Made by a program: the position numbers and the translations under genes. Positions 1 to 6,252 of a stretch of DNA of 9,632 bases are shown here, in pieces. The stretch lies in the NCBI GenBank assembly GCA_025996755.1, contig BNTR01000109.1:1-9632 (forward strand), given 5' to 3'. The DNA comes from Bacteroidia bacterium (GTDB lineage: Bacteria > Bacteroidota > Bacteroidia > Bacteroidales > Azobacteroidaceae). The notes beneath the pieces were generated by a model that had not been told where the DNA came from, made no database searches, and saw only the letters and a program-made list of their open reading frames with translations. Every line of letters starts with the position of its first letter. Within the stretch, counting starts at the first letter, position 1.

Positions 1-1008
1 GCCCTTTCCGCGCAAGCCTCAGCGGTGACGGTAGTTGCAAGTGGGGGAAGTCCCGTGGTGTCACCGCCATTCAATTCCATCGTCGGCAACACTTATCTGA
101 GAATTCAGCTGACCGATGGCGCATTTGCGGAGAACCTCAACATGTCGCAATTTCGCATCAGCACGCCGGGAACGGGCGGATTTGCCAATCTGACCGGCGG
201 CTCGATAAGTCGCGGCAGCGACCGTTGGGCCAGCATTAACAATTTGTCCGCAGTGACGGCTACCGGAAGCGGTCAGAGAATCACCATAGACGGCTCAGCC
301 TTTGCCACGCAAGCCTCAGCGGTGACGGTAAATGCAGGCGGCGGGGTGGGTTCGCACATAAAATCAGCACCATTCAATATCACCGGCGGTGCCCCCCGTT
401 TCAGCGTTGGCGACAACAGGCTGGCCATTACGCTGACCGGCGGCACATTTTTGCCGCAGGAGCAGCTCAACATAACGCAGTTCGTCATTACCGAACCGAA
501 CGACTTTCTCCACTTCACGTCCACCAACACGATAACGCGCACCAGCGACACGGAGGTCGTCATTACCGGCTTTCCCCCAGCGAGTGGCTCCGCAGTTGCG
601 GAACTCGCCGTACTCAACAGTGCCTTTGCCACGCAAGCCACAGCGGTGAAGGCAGTTGCAAGCGGGGCAATTCCAGCATCTTCCATAACATCAGCAGTAT
701 TCTATCCCGTCCGCGGCGACACTTGGCTGAGCATTGAGCTGAGCGACGGCGGCACATTTGTGCCGAAGGAGCGCCTCAACTTGTCGCAATTCACCATTTC
801 GGATCCACTCGGGGGGGCGTTTCTCCGTCTGAATCAATCTCCGCCGAACAACAGCAAGGTGATACGCAAGAGTGACTCGGAGATTGCCATTGTCGGCTTG
901 TTCCCAGTGCAGAGCAACTCCCGCAGTCAGAGCATCACTGTAGACTTCACTGCCCTTGCCACGCTACCCTCAGCGGTGACGGTAAAATCACACACCAGCG
1001 CCCTTGCC
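1..1008 (+). repeat. Tandem modules of about 100 residues within the NHL gene
   Basis: Module starts are recognisable at 61 (S-P-P-F), 364 (S-A-P-F) and 691 (S-A-V-F), giving periods of 303 and 327 bases, and a preceding module ends at about 60. The module ends are also close at DNA level: 11-33 and 308-330 are identical over 23 bases, with related copies near 630 and 958. The modules are otherwise diverged in sequence, which suggests old duplications with the end segments kept similar. Confidence 0.75.
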
Positions 1009-1983
1009 GGAAGCATAGTGGATGTTTCGGGCTTTGACAACGGCAAAGGCACAGCGGCACGGTTCAAGCACCCTCGAGGTATGGTAATGGTAGGCAATTA
1101 TCTCTATGTTGCGGATTCCGGCAACCAACATATTCGCAGCATAGATACTAACACCGGAGAAGCTTGGACCATTAGAGACCACAGCGACATTGAAACGAGA
1201 ATCCCGTTAAACACTCCTACGGCTATCACAGTGTTCAAAAAAAATCCGGGTGTTCTCTATATTACGGACATCCATCCTAACTCCTGTACTATTCGTAAAA
1301 TGAATATACAAGGAGTTGTTTACCCAGGAGTTGTGCAACGCATTACCATAAAAGCAAAAGACGGAGCTTCTGATGCACACGACCGCTTCACCTCTCCTAT
1401 GGGTATCGCAGCGCACGGGGATTGGGATCTCTATGTTGCGGACGGCAGCTCCCACCGTGTTATGAAAGTGCAGACGGCTGCCGAGAGCTCCAATGCTGCT
1501 GCCGTCGTAGATGTCTTTGCCGGAAGCGCCTCCGCGAGCGGACATAAAGACGGCGTGGGCACAGCGGCACTGTTCAAGTTTCCTTATGGTATCGTAGAGT
1601 GCAACGGGTATCTCTATGTTACGGACATGCGCGACCACTGTATTCGCAAAATAGAGATTGCCACCCGAAAAGTGAGCACCTTTGCCGGAAGCGGCACGGT
1701 GGGCTCTACCAACGGCATAGGGACAGCGGCTCGGTTTTACTTTCCTATGGGTATCGCAACGGACGGGACGTATCTCTATGTTGCGGACGCAGGCAACAAC
1801 TGTATTCGCAAAATAGAGATTTCCACCGGAAAAGTGTCCACCGTTATCGAAAGCACGGGACCAAGTCTTGCCGACTATTCTTCGGTGCATAAGAATGTTG
1901 CAGTGGGACCCGACGGGACTCTCTATGTTACTACGGAAGGATACCACCACGCTATTGAGAAGATAGTGAAGCTGGAGCCGTAA
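1..1983 (+). CDS. NHL-repeat beta-propeller protein with N-terminal beta modules, 5'-truncated
   Basis: The reading frame is open from base 1, and its first codons ([11 protein letters not shown]) match the module endings seen later, so the gene begins upstream; the GTG at 25 is not a real start. The visible part, about 660 residues, has two regions. From 1 to about 1008 lie the tail of one module and three modules of about 100-109 residues, each with a [11 protein letters not shown] strand, an LN(I/L/M)(S/T)QF motif, a R(G/T/K)SD motif and an ending like [11 protein letters not shown]. From about 1009 to the stop lie six NHL-type blades, with cores [63 protein letters not shown] and [13 protein letters not shown], several followed by CIRKIE. 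Six blades would close a propeller. NHL propellers usually bind protein, RNA or sugar. A surface or exported adhesin-like role is inference, because the N-terminal signal is outside the window. No C-terminal sorting domain is visible. The trmD frame follows about 40 bases later, so the two may share a transcript. Confidence 0.85.
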   Translation, partial: ALSAQASAVTVVASGGSPVVSPPFNSIVGNTYLRIQLTDGAFAENLNMSQFRISTPGTGGFANLTGGSISRGSDRWASINNLSAVTATGSGQRITIDGSAFATQASAVTVNAGGGVGSHIKSAPFNITGGAPRFSVGDNRLAITLTGGTFLPQEQLNITQFVITEPNDFLHFTSTNTITRTSDTEVVITGFPPASGSAVAELAVLNSAFATQATAVKAVASGAIPASSITSAVFYPVRGDTWLSIELSDGGTFVPKERLNLSQFTISDPLGGAFLRLNQSPPNNSKVIRKSDSEIAIVGLFPVQSNSRSQSITVDFTALATLPSAVTVKSHTSALAGSIVDVSGFDNGKGTAARFKHPRGMVMVGNYLYVADSGNQHIRSIDTNTGEAWTIRDHSDIETRIPLNTPTAITVFKKNPGVLYITDIHPNSCTIRKMNIQGVVYPGVVQRITIKAKDGASDAHDRFTSPMGIAAHGDWDLYVADGSSHRVMKVQTAAESSNAAAVVDVFAGSASASGHKDGVGTAALFKFPYGIVECNGYLYVTDMRDHCIRKIEIATRKVSTFAGSGTVGSTNGIGTAARFYFPMGIATDGTYLYVADAGNNCIRKIEISTGKVSTVIESTGPSLADYSSVHKNVAVGPDGTLYVTTEGYHHAIEKIVKLEP

Positions 1984-2026
1984 GGGGGGGGACACAAAGG
2001 CGGTAATGGTTGTGAAGAAGATGCGT

Positions 2027-2704
2027 ATGAGAATAGACATTATCACGGTATTGCCGGAATTGCTGGAAAACCCGCTGCACGCTTCGATTTTGAAGCGGGC
2101 GCAGGACAAGGGGCTGGTGGAAATTCATTTACACGATTTGCGCGACTATTCGTCGGACAAGCGGCACCGCCGCGTAGACGACTATCCCTTTGGCGGACAG
2201 GCAGGTATGGTGTTGCAATGCGAGCCAATCGACCGCGCGATTGCGGTGCTGTGCGCGGAGCGCACCTACGATGAAGTTATTTACACCTCGCCCGACGGCG
2301 AAACGTTTAATCAGCCGATTGCCAACCAATTGTCGCTGTGCAAAAACCTGCTCATCCTTTGCGGGCACTACAAAGGCATCGACTACCGCATTCGCGAACA
2401 TCTTATTACGCGGGAAATTTCTATTGGAGATTATGTGCTCACGGGCGGCGAACTTGCCGCGGCAGTGATGGCAGATGCCATTGTGAGGCTTATTCCGGGG
2501 GCTATTGGCGACGAACAGTCGGCACTCTCCGACTCGTTTCAGGACAATCTTCTGGCACCTCCCGTCTATACGCGCCCTTCCGATTACAACGGCTGGCAGG
2601 TGCCCGAAATCCTGCTCTCCGGTCACGAAGCCAATATCCGCGACTGGGAGCTGCAACAATCCATCGAGCGCACGAAACGACTGCGACCCGATTTATTGTC
2701 TTAA
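2027..2704 (+). CDS. trmD: tRNA (guanine-37-N1)-methyltransferase TrmD
   Basis: TrmD methylates N1 of G37, next to the anticodon, in tRNAs that read CNN codons, using S-adenosylmethionine; this prevents +1 frameshifting. It is a cytoplasmic SPOUT-family dimer with a deep trefoil knot. Motifs seen, counted from the ATG at 2027: [11 protein letters not shown] (51-61), CGHYKGID (112-119) and [11 protein letters not shown] (132-142), the last two forming the knot and cofactor site. Arg154 (AIVRL) and Asp169 (SDSF) fall at the numbers of the catalytic residues described for Haemophilus TrmD. In-frame ATGs also occur at 2006 and 2021. I chose 2027 because [11 protein letters not shown] is the usual family N-terminus and the resulting 225 residues is normal. 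The gene is downstream of the NHL gene with no visible promoter between, and converges on rpsT. Confidence 0.95.
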   Translation: MRIDIITVLPELLENPLHASILKRAQDKGLVEIHLHDLRDYSSDKRHRRVDDYPFGGQAGMVLQCEPIDRAIAVLCAERTYDEVIYTSPDGETFNQPIANQLSLCKNLLILCGHYKGIDYRIREHLITREISIGDYVLTGGELAAAVMADAIVRLIPGAIGDEQSALSDSFQDNLLAPPVYTRPSDYNGWQVPEILLSGHEANIRDWELQQSIERTKRLRPDLLS

Positions 2705-2720
2705 AAAAAACTTTTTTTTA
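2702..2720. terminator. A8-C-T8 palindrome shared by the trmD and rpsT 3' ends
   Basis: TAAAAAAAACTTTTTTTTA is a 19-base palindrome around one central C. Its left end is the trmD stop (2702-2704) and its right end is the reverse complement of the rpsT stop (2718-2720). Each transcript would end in a run of eight U. There is no GC-rich stem, so this is a weak, non-classical terminator at best. Its two-way use is inferred from the convergent gene arrangement. Confidence 0.45.
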
Positions 2721-2972
2721 GGCTAATTTGCCGATGCGGTGCGCCAATTTGGATTTCAAATTGCCGGCTTTGTTGGCGTGAATGACGTTTTTCTTAGCCA
2801 GTTTGTCCAACATTGCGCTCACTTTTTTGTACAATTCGGCGGCTTGCGTTTTGTCGGTCGCTGCACGCAAATCGCGCACGGCGTTACGGGCTGTCTTTGC
2901 ATAATAGCGATTGCTCAGGCGTTTGCTCAACGTCTGACGGATGCGTTTGATTGATGATTTATGATTTGCCAT
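2718..2972 (-). CDS. rpsT: 30S ribosomal protein S20
   Basis: The protein is 84 residues long, lysine/arginine-rich and helical, the normal size for S20. It binds 16S rRNA early in 30S assembly. The N-terminus [13 protein letters not shown] and the C-terminal [20 protein letters not shown] are typical of the Bacteroidota form. The ATG is at 2970-2972. Only 35 bases separate it from the 3' end of the tRNA-Glu gene, and I see no TAnnTTTG promoter box in them. The gene is therefore probably transcribed from the tRNA promoter at 3100-3130, with the mRNA released by tRNA 3' processing. Confidence 0.96.
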   Translation of the reverse strand: MANHKSSIKRIRQTLSKRLSNRYYAKTARNAVRDLRAATDKTQAAELYKKVSAMLDKLAKKNVIHANKAGNLKSKLAHRIGKLA

Positions 2973-3007
2973 CTTTAAACTTTATTCTTTTAATTTGTTT
3001 GTTTCTG

Positions 3008-3079
3008 TAGTCCATAGGAGAATCGAACTCCTCTTTCCAGGATGAAAACCTGGCGTCCTAACCGATAGACGAATGGACC
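3008..3079 (-). tRNA. tRNA-Glu (anticodon TTC)
   Basis: Read on the minus strand, the 72 bases fold as a complete cloverleaf. The acceptor GGTCCAT pairs with ATGGACT (first pair G-U). The D arm is GTCT...GGAC. The anticodon stem CCAGG/CCTGG holds the loop TTTTCAT with anticodon TTC at 3044-3046. The T arm AGGAG/CTCCT has the loop TTCGATT. The discriminator base is A. CCA is not fully encoded (A73 is followed by CAGAAA), so it must be added afterwards. The box at 3100-3107 is a matching promoter. Confidence 0.95.
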
Positions 3080-3099
3080 ATTCTTTGCAATTGCGGGTG

Positions 3100-3130
3100 C
3101 AAAGGTACAACTTTTTTTTTAATCTCCAAA
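3100..3130 (-). promoter_or_regulatory. Promoter for tRNA-Glu and probably rpsT
   Basis: On the minus strand, TTTG (3130-3127) and TACCTTTG (3107-3100) are separated by 19 bases, an exact fit to the Bacteroidota housekeeping promoter. Predicted transcription starts around 3093-3096, some 15 bases before the mature tRNA-Glu 5' end. Confidence 0.75.
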
Positions 3131-3134
3131 TTTT

Positions 3135-3166
3135 TTTGCTACTTTTTTATTTTTTTTTTACCTTTG
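3135..3166 (+). promoter_or_regulatory. Promoter for recO, almost touching its start codon
   Basis: TTTG (3135-3138) and TACCTTTG (3159-3166) are separated by 20 bases and embedded in T-rich tracts. The recO ATG (3171) follows the box by only 4 bases, so the transcript should start at or within the start codon. The two promoters at 3100-3166 have their -33 elements only 4 bases apart, so two polymerases could hardly occupy both at once. Confidence 0.75.
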
Positions 3167-3170
3167 TCGA

Positions 3171-3896
3171 ATGTTACACAAAACAAGAGCCATTGTGCTG
3201 CGCTATTTCAACTATAACGACACCAGTGCTATCGTGCGCGTGTTCACGGAAGAATTTGGGCAGATGTCGTATCTGACCTACAAATCGAAGGGCAAACGCG
3301 CGAAAGTGGCAGGCTCCGTTTTTCATCCCTTAGCCATTCTGGATTTGGAAGTGGAGCATCAAAATTCGCGCGAAATTCAGCGATTGCAAGAGGCAAAGGT
3401 GCACGTGCCGCTCGTCTATCTGTTGAGTAACCCCGTAAAAAGTGCCATGAGCCTGTTTTTGGCAGAGTGGGTGGGCAAGGCGGTGAAGGGCGAGCAAGCC
3501 GACAGATTGCTGTTTGACTACCTTGTGCAGTCGATTCAGGTCTTGGATTTGTCGGAAAAAGACTATGCCAATTTTCATCTGGTGTTTTTGCTTCGCCTGA
3601 CGCAGTTTCTCGGCTTCTATCCCGACGCGGAAAATTATGCGCCCCACTGCTATTTCGACCTGCTGAACGGTTTTTTCGTCACAGCCCAGCCCTCCCACGT
3701 CCATTTTTTAGACCGGGAAGAAAGTGCGCTGTTTTTCCAAATATTGAATTTGAACTACGACACGATGGGCGAAATGCACCTCACCGGCAACCGCCGCAAG
3801 AGCCTGATGAACCGCCTCGTAGAATACTATCGCCTGCACTTGGACGTTTTCCAAGACATCAATTCGCTCGAAGTCTTGCACGAAGTATTTGGATGA
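3171..3896 (+). CDS. recO: DNA repair protein RecO
   Basis: RecO works with RecR (and RecF) to load RecA onto SSB-coated single-stranded DNA during gap repair. The 241-residue product starts MLHKTRAIVLR..NYNDTSAIV, the usual RecO N-terminus forming an OB-fold of about 80 residues (FTEEFGQMSYL, then YKSKGKRAKVAGSVFHPLAILDLE in two segments). A helical region follows (AEWVGKAVKGE, FHLVFLLRLTQFLGFYPD). The middle has no four-cysteine zinc site; this absence is common in Bacteroidota RecO. The start is fixed by homology-style fit, since the upstream sequence is occupied by the promoter. The C-terminal codons also contain the -33 element of the downstream tRNA-Arg promoter. Confidence 0.93.
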   Translation: MLHKTRAIVLRYFNYNDTSAIVRVFTEEFGQMSYLTYKSKGKRAKVAGSVFHPLAILDLEVEHQNSREIQRLQEAKVHVPLVYLLSNPVKSAMSLFLAEWVGKAVKGEQADRLLFDYLVQSIQVLDLSEKDYANFHLVFLLRLTQFLGFYPDAENYAPHCYFDLLNGFFVTAQPSHVHFLDREESALFFQILNLNYDTMGEMHLTGNRRKSLMNRLVEYYRLHLDVFQDINSLEVLHEVFG

Positions 3897-3919
3897 TTGC
3901 AATAAAAATTGTACCTTTG
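3888..3919 (+). promoter_or_regulatory. Promoter for tRNA-Arg, overlapping the recO 3' end
   Basis: TTTG at 3888-3891 lies in the last Phe-Gly codons of recO. TACCTTTG at 3912-3919 follows after 20 bases. Predicted start is around 3924-3926, about 15 bases before the tRNA. No other box is visible before the downstream microprotein and TolB-like genes. Confidence 0.75.
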
Positions 3920-3939
3920 CAGGCGCAAAAAGAAGCCAC

Positions 3940-4011
3940 GCCCTCGTAGTTCAACGGATAGAATAGAAGTTTCCTAAACTTTTGATAGCAGTTCGATTCT
4001 GCTCGGGGGTA
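3940..4011 (+). tRNA. tRNA-Arg (anticodon CCT)
   Basis: The 72 bases form a full cloverleaf. The acceptor GCCCTCG pairs with CGGGGGT, with two G-U pairs. The D arm is GTTC/GAAT. The anticodon stem GAAGT/ACTTT holds the loop TTCCTAA with anticodon CCT at 3973-3975, which reads AGG. The T arm AGCAG/CTGCT has the loop TTCGATT, and the discriminator is A. CCA is not encoded (ACAAG follows). Confidence 0.94.
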
Positions 4012-4069
4012 CAAGCAAATAAACAGTTCTACAAGGATTGCAGCCAGATTATTGAAAAAAATAAATAAA

Positions 4070-4186
4070 ATGGAAACATTTAAAGTTCTTGCCGCAATGT
4101 ACGGCACAGCAGCAGTGCTAATTGGTTTGGCTTTTCATGCCATGTACAAAGAACGTAAAGAAGAGGAGTCTGAGGCAGTAAATTAA
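4070..4186 (+). CDS. 38-residue single-span membrane microprotein
   Basis: ATG at 4070 to TAA at 4184-4186 gives 38 residues. The order is a short start (METFK), a hydrophobic stretch of about 20 residues (VLAAMYGTAAVLIGLAF, residues 6-22), then HAMYKERKEEESEAVN, which is highly charged with a basic cluster followed by acidic residues. By the positive-inside rule the charged tail should face the cytoplasm. The stop is 3 bases before the ATG of the TolB-like gene, so coupled translation is likely. It follows tRNA-Arg by 58 bases without a visible promoter. I do not recognise the family. It could be a small subunit or regulator of a membrane complex, but nothing here shows which. That it is a real gene is supported by the composition and tight spacing, not by homology. 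Confidence 0.6.
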   Translation: METFKVLAAMYGTAAVLIGLAFHAMYKERKEEESEAVN

Positions 4187-4189
4187 TGT

Positions 4190-5107
4190 ATGAAAATTAA
4201 AGCGTTTTTTGCCATCGCCGGCTCTCTTTTCTTCATTGGTGCTGCCAATCGGCAGCCCAAAGTCGTCAGCGTGCTGGAGATTCTTGATGTGGACTCCGGG
4301 GTGCGGGAGGTTGTCAGGGAGTTCAATCACCTGATTGAGGCTCCTAACTGGATGCCCGATGGCAAATGGCTGGTCTTCAATAGTGAGGGCAAACTTTACC
4401 GGCTGTCGCTCGAAAAGCCGCGGGCAAAGCCGGTGCTTATCAATACCCGTTTCGCTACAACTTGCAACAGCGACCACGCGGTTAGTGCCGACGGCAAATA
4501 TATCGCCCTCAGCAACATCCCTGCCGGCAATCATGGCTCGCATGTTTACACGGTGCCATGTGAGGGCGGCGTGCCGCATTTGGTGGTGGAGATTTGCCCC
4601 GCTTATGTGCATGGCATCAGTCCCGACAACAAGTTTCTTGCCTATTGCGCCGACCGTGCCGACAATTATGATGTCTATGTGTGCCCTTTTGCGGGCGGCA
4701 AGGAGGTGCGCCTGACCACCGCCGCGGGGCGCGACGATGCGCCGGAATATTCCCCCGACGGCAAGCATATCTGGTTTAATTCGGCACGCAGAGGCTTGAT
4801 GCAAATCTGGCGGATGAATGCCGACGGCTCCGAGCAGACGCAGATGACTGCCGATTCCACCCGCAATTCGTGGTTTCCGCACGTTTCGCCCGATGGCAAG
4901 CAGGTGATTTTCATCGCTTATGACCAAGGCATTTCAAAACCGAGCGAGCATTTGGCAAACAAAGAGGTGGAATTGCGGATGATGCCTGCCGCGGGCGGTG
5001 AGCCTCTCACGCTGGTGCAACTTTTTGGCGGGCAGGGCACCATCAACGTCAATTCGTGGTCGCCGGACAGCCGGCGGGTCGCGTTTGTGAGTTATCGGTT
5101 AAAATAA
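4190..5107 (+). CDS. Secreted TolB/PD40-type beta-propeller protein
   Basis: The product has 305 residues. Residues 1-19 are a Sec-type signal peptide (MKIKAFFAIAGSLFFIGAA) without a lipobox cysteine, so a soluble periplasmic or outer location is expected. The rest has six PD40/TolB-like blades, each with an xPDGKxxxF core: MPDGKWLVF, SADGKYIAL, SPDNKFLAY, SPDGKHIWF, SPDGKQVIF and SPDSRRVAF. Six blades match the TolB propeller fold. Unlike TolB it lacks the N-terminal alpha/beta domain, and no tol or pal genes are nearby, so calling it TolB itself would be wrong. Such propellers bind protein or carbohydrate partners; the partner is unknown. The 38-residue membrane protein just upstream is the obvious candidate for a related job (inference). 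Confidence 0.85.
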   Translation: MKIKAFFAIAGSLFFIGAANRQPKVVSVLEILDVDSGVREVVREFNHLIEAPNWMPDGKWLVFNSEGKLYRLSLEKPRAKPVLINTRFATTCNSDHAVSADGKYIALSNIPAGNHGSHVYTVPCEGGVPHLVVEICPAYVHGISPDNKFLAYCADRADNYDVYVCPFAGGKEVRLTTAAGRDDAPEYSPDGKHIWFNSARRGLMQIWRMNADGSEQTQMTADSTRNSWFPHVSPDGKQVIFIAYDQGISKPSEHLANKEVELRMMPAAGGEPLTLVQLFGGQGTINVNSWSPDSRRVAFVSYRLK

Positions 5108-5126
5108 ATTAAATTTCACGAAACTG

Positions 5127-5157
5127 TTTGGTAAATCAAATTTTTCTTGTAACTTTG
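5127..5157 (+). promoter_or_regulatory. Promoter for manC
   Basis: TTTG (5127-5130), 19 bases, then TAACTTTG (5150-5157) fits the Bacteroidota consensus exactly. The manC ATG is 21 bases after the box, so the leader should be only about 15 bases, with no clear Shine-Dalgarno sequence. Confidence 0.75.
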
Positions 5158-5178
5158 TGTTCTGAAATATAAAAATAG

Positions 5179-6252
5179 ATGGAAAATAGCTATTGTGTGA
5201 TTATGAGTGGCGGAATCGGCAGCCGTTTCTGGCCATTTAGCCGTGAGAATAAGCCGAAGCAGTTTTTGGATTTTTTGGGGACAGGTCGCTCGCTGTTGCA
5301 GCATACCTACGACCGCTTCGCGAAAATCGTGCCGAAAGAGAACATCTATATTGCTACAAATGAGCAATATGCGGCACTGACGAAGGAGCAACTGCCCGAT
5401 TTGAAAGACAATCAGTTGCTCTTGGAGCCTACGCGCCGCAACACGGCTCCGTGCATCGCCTACGCGGCATATCATATTCAGGCTATCAACCCCAAAGCGA
5501 GCATCGTGGTGACGCCTGCCGACCATTTGATTTTGCAGGAGCACCATTTTCTGAATAATATTCAGACGGCATTGGAATTTGCGCAGGAAAACGATGCCCT
5601 GCTCACGCTGGGTGTCACGCCCAACCGTCCGGAAACGGGCTATGGCTATATCCAAACGCAGAGCAATGGGCAAGCCATCCATCGTGTCAGGGCATTTACC
5701 GAAAAGCCCAATGCCGAACTTGCCAAAGTTTTCTTTGAAAGCGGCGAATTTTATTGGAATTCGGGCATTTTTATTTGGAATGTACAAACGATTATTGATG
5801 CGTTTCTTCTGTATTTGCCCGATATATTCGCCTGTTTTGAGCAGGGCAAGGGCAAATATAATACGCCCGAAGAAAAGGCGTTCATCCATGAGAACTATCC
5901 GAAGTGCCAAAACATCTCTATCGACTACGGCATTATGGAAAAAGCCGCCAATGCCTATATGCTGATAGCCGATTTCGGGTGGTCAGACCTCGGCTCGTGG
6001 GGCGCGCTCTACGATTTGGCGGAGAAAGACGAAAACCGCAACGCCGTGCTGAAATGTCAGTCGCTGTTCATCGAAAGCAGCGACAATCTCGTAACACTTT
6101 CCGATGGCAAACTTGCTGTGATTCAAGGGTTAAGCGACTACGTTGTTGTGGGCGAAGACAATGTGTTAATGATTTGTAAAAAGTCTGAAGAACAGCGCAT
6201 CAAGCAGTTTTTGGCGGACGTAAGTATGAAGTATGGCGACAAATTTCTGTGA
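5179..6252 (+). CDS. manC: Mannose-1-phosphate guanylyltransferase
   Basis: The enzyme makes GDP-mannose from mannose-1-phosphate and GTP in the cytoplasm, the precursor for mannose and fucose in capsule, O-antigen and glycoprotein glycans. The 357 residues hold the nucleotidyltransferase domain only; the C-terminal phosphomannose-isomerase (cupin) domain of the long bifunctional form is absent. Seen: the nucleotide-binding signature SGGIGSRFWPFSR (10-22) followed by KPKQF (25-29), EPTRRNTAP (83-91), metal-site PADH (113-116), PETGYGYI (151-158), FTEKP (173-177), FYWNSGIFIW (191-200) and DYGIMEKA (near 249-256). The product ends MKYGDKFL. The last 53 bases overlap the 3' end of the convergent GH13 gene. 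No sugar-biosynthesis neighbours are present, so it looks like a stand-alone gene. Confidence 0.93.
   Translation: MENSYCVIMSGGIGSRFWPFSRENKPKQFLDFLGTGRSLLQHTYDRFAKIVPKENIYIATNEQYAALTKEQLPDLKDNQLLLEPTRRNTAPCIAYAAYHIQAINPKASIVVTPADHLILQEHHFLNNIQTALEFAQENDALLTLGVTPNRPETGYGYIQTQSNGQAIHRVRAFTEKPNAELAKVFFESGEFYWNSGIFIWNVQTIIDAFLLYLPDIFACFEQGKGKYNTPEEKAFIHENYPKCQNISIDYGIMEKAANAYMLIADFGWSDLGSWGALYDLAEKDENRNAVLKCQSLFIESSDNLVTLSDGKLAVIQGLSDYVVVGEDNVLMICKKSEEQRIKQFLADVSMKYGDKFL

Noticed and set aside
2006..2026. Earlier ATG starts for trmD
   Set aside because: The start at 2027 gives the usual [11 protein letters not shown]-terminus, a normal 225-residue length and catalytic numbering R154/D169.
1207..2109. 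300-codon minus-strand open frame
   Set aside because: It lies antisense to the NHL blades and runs into trmD. Its repeated segments are mirror translations of the NHL repeats, and the cysteine/arginine-rich composition is not protein-like.
4118..4927. 269-codon minus-strand open frame
   Set aside because: Antisense to the TolB-like propeller gene; the histidine/isoleucine-rich product reflects the repeated PDGK codons read backwards.
5116..5910. 264-codon minus-strand open frame
   Set aside because: Antisense to manC and its promoter, with no domain; the plus-strand product is a clear guanylyltransferase.
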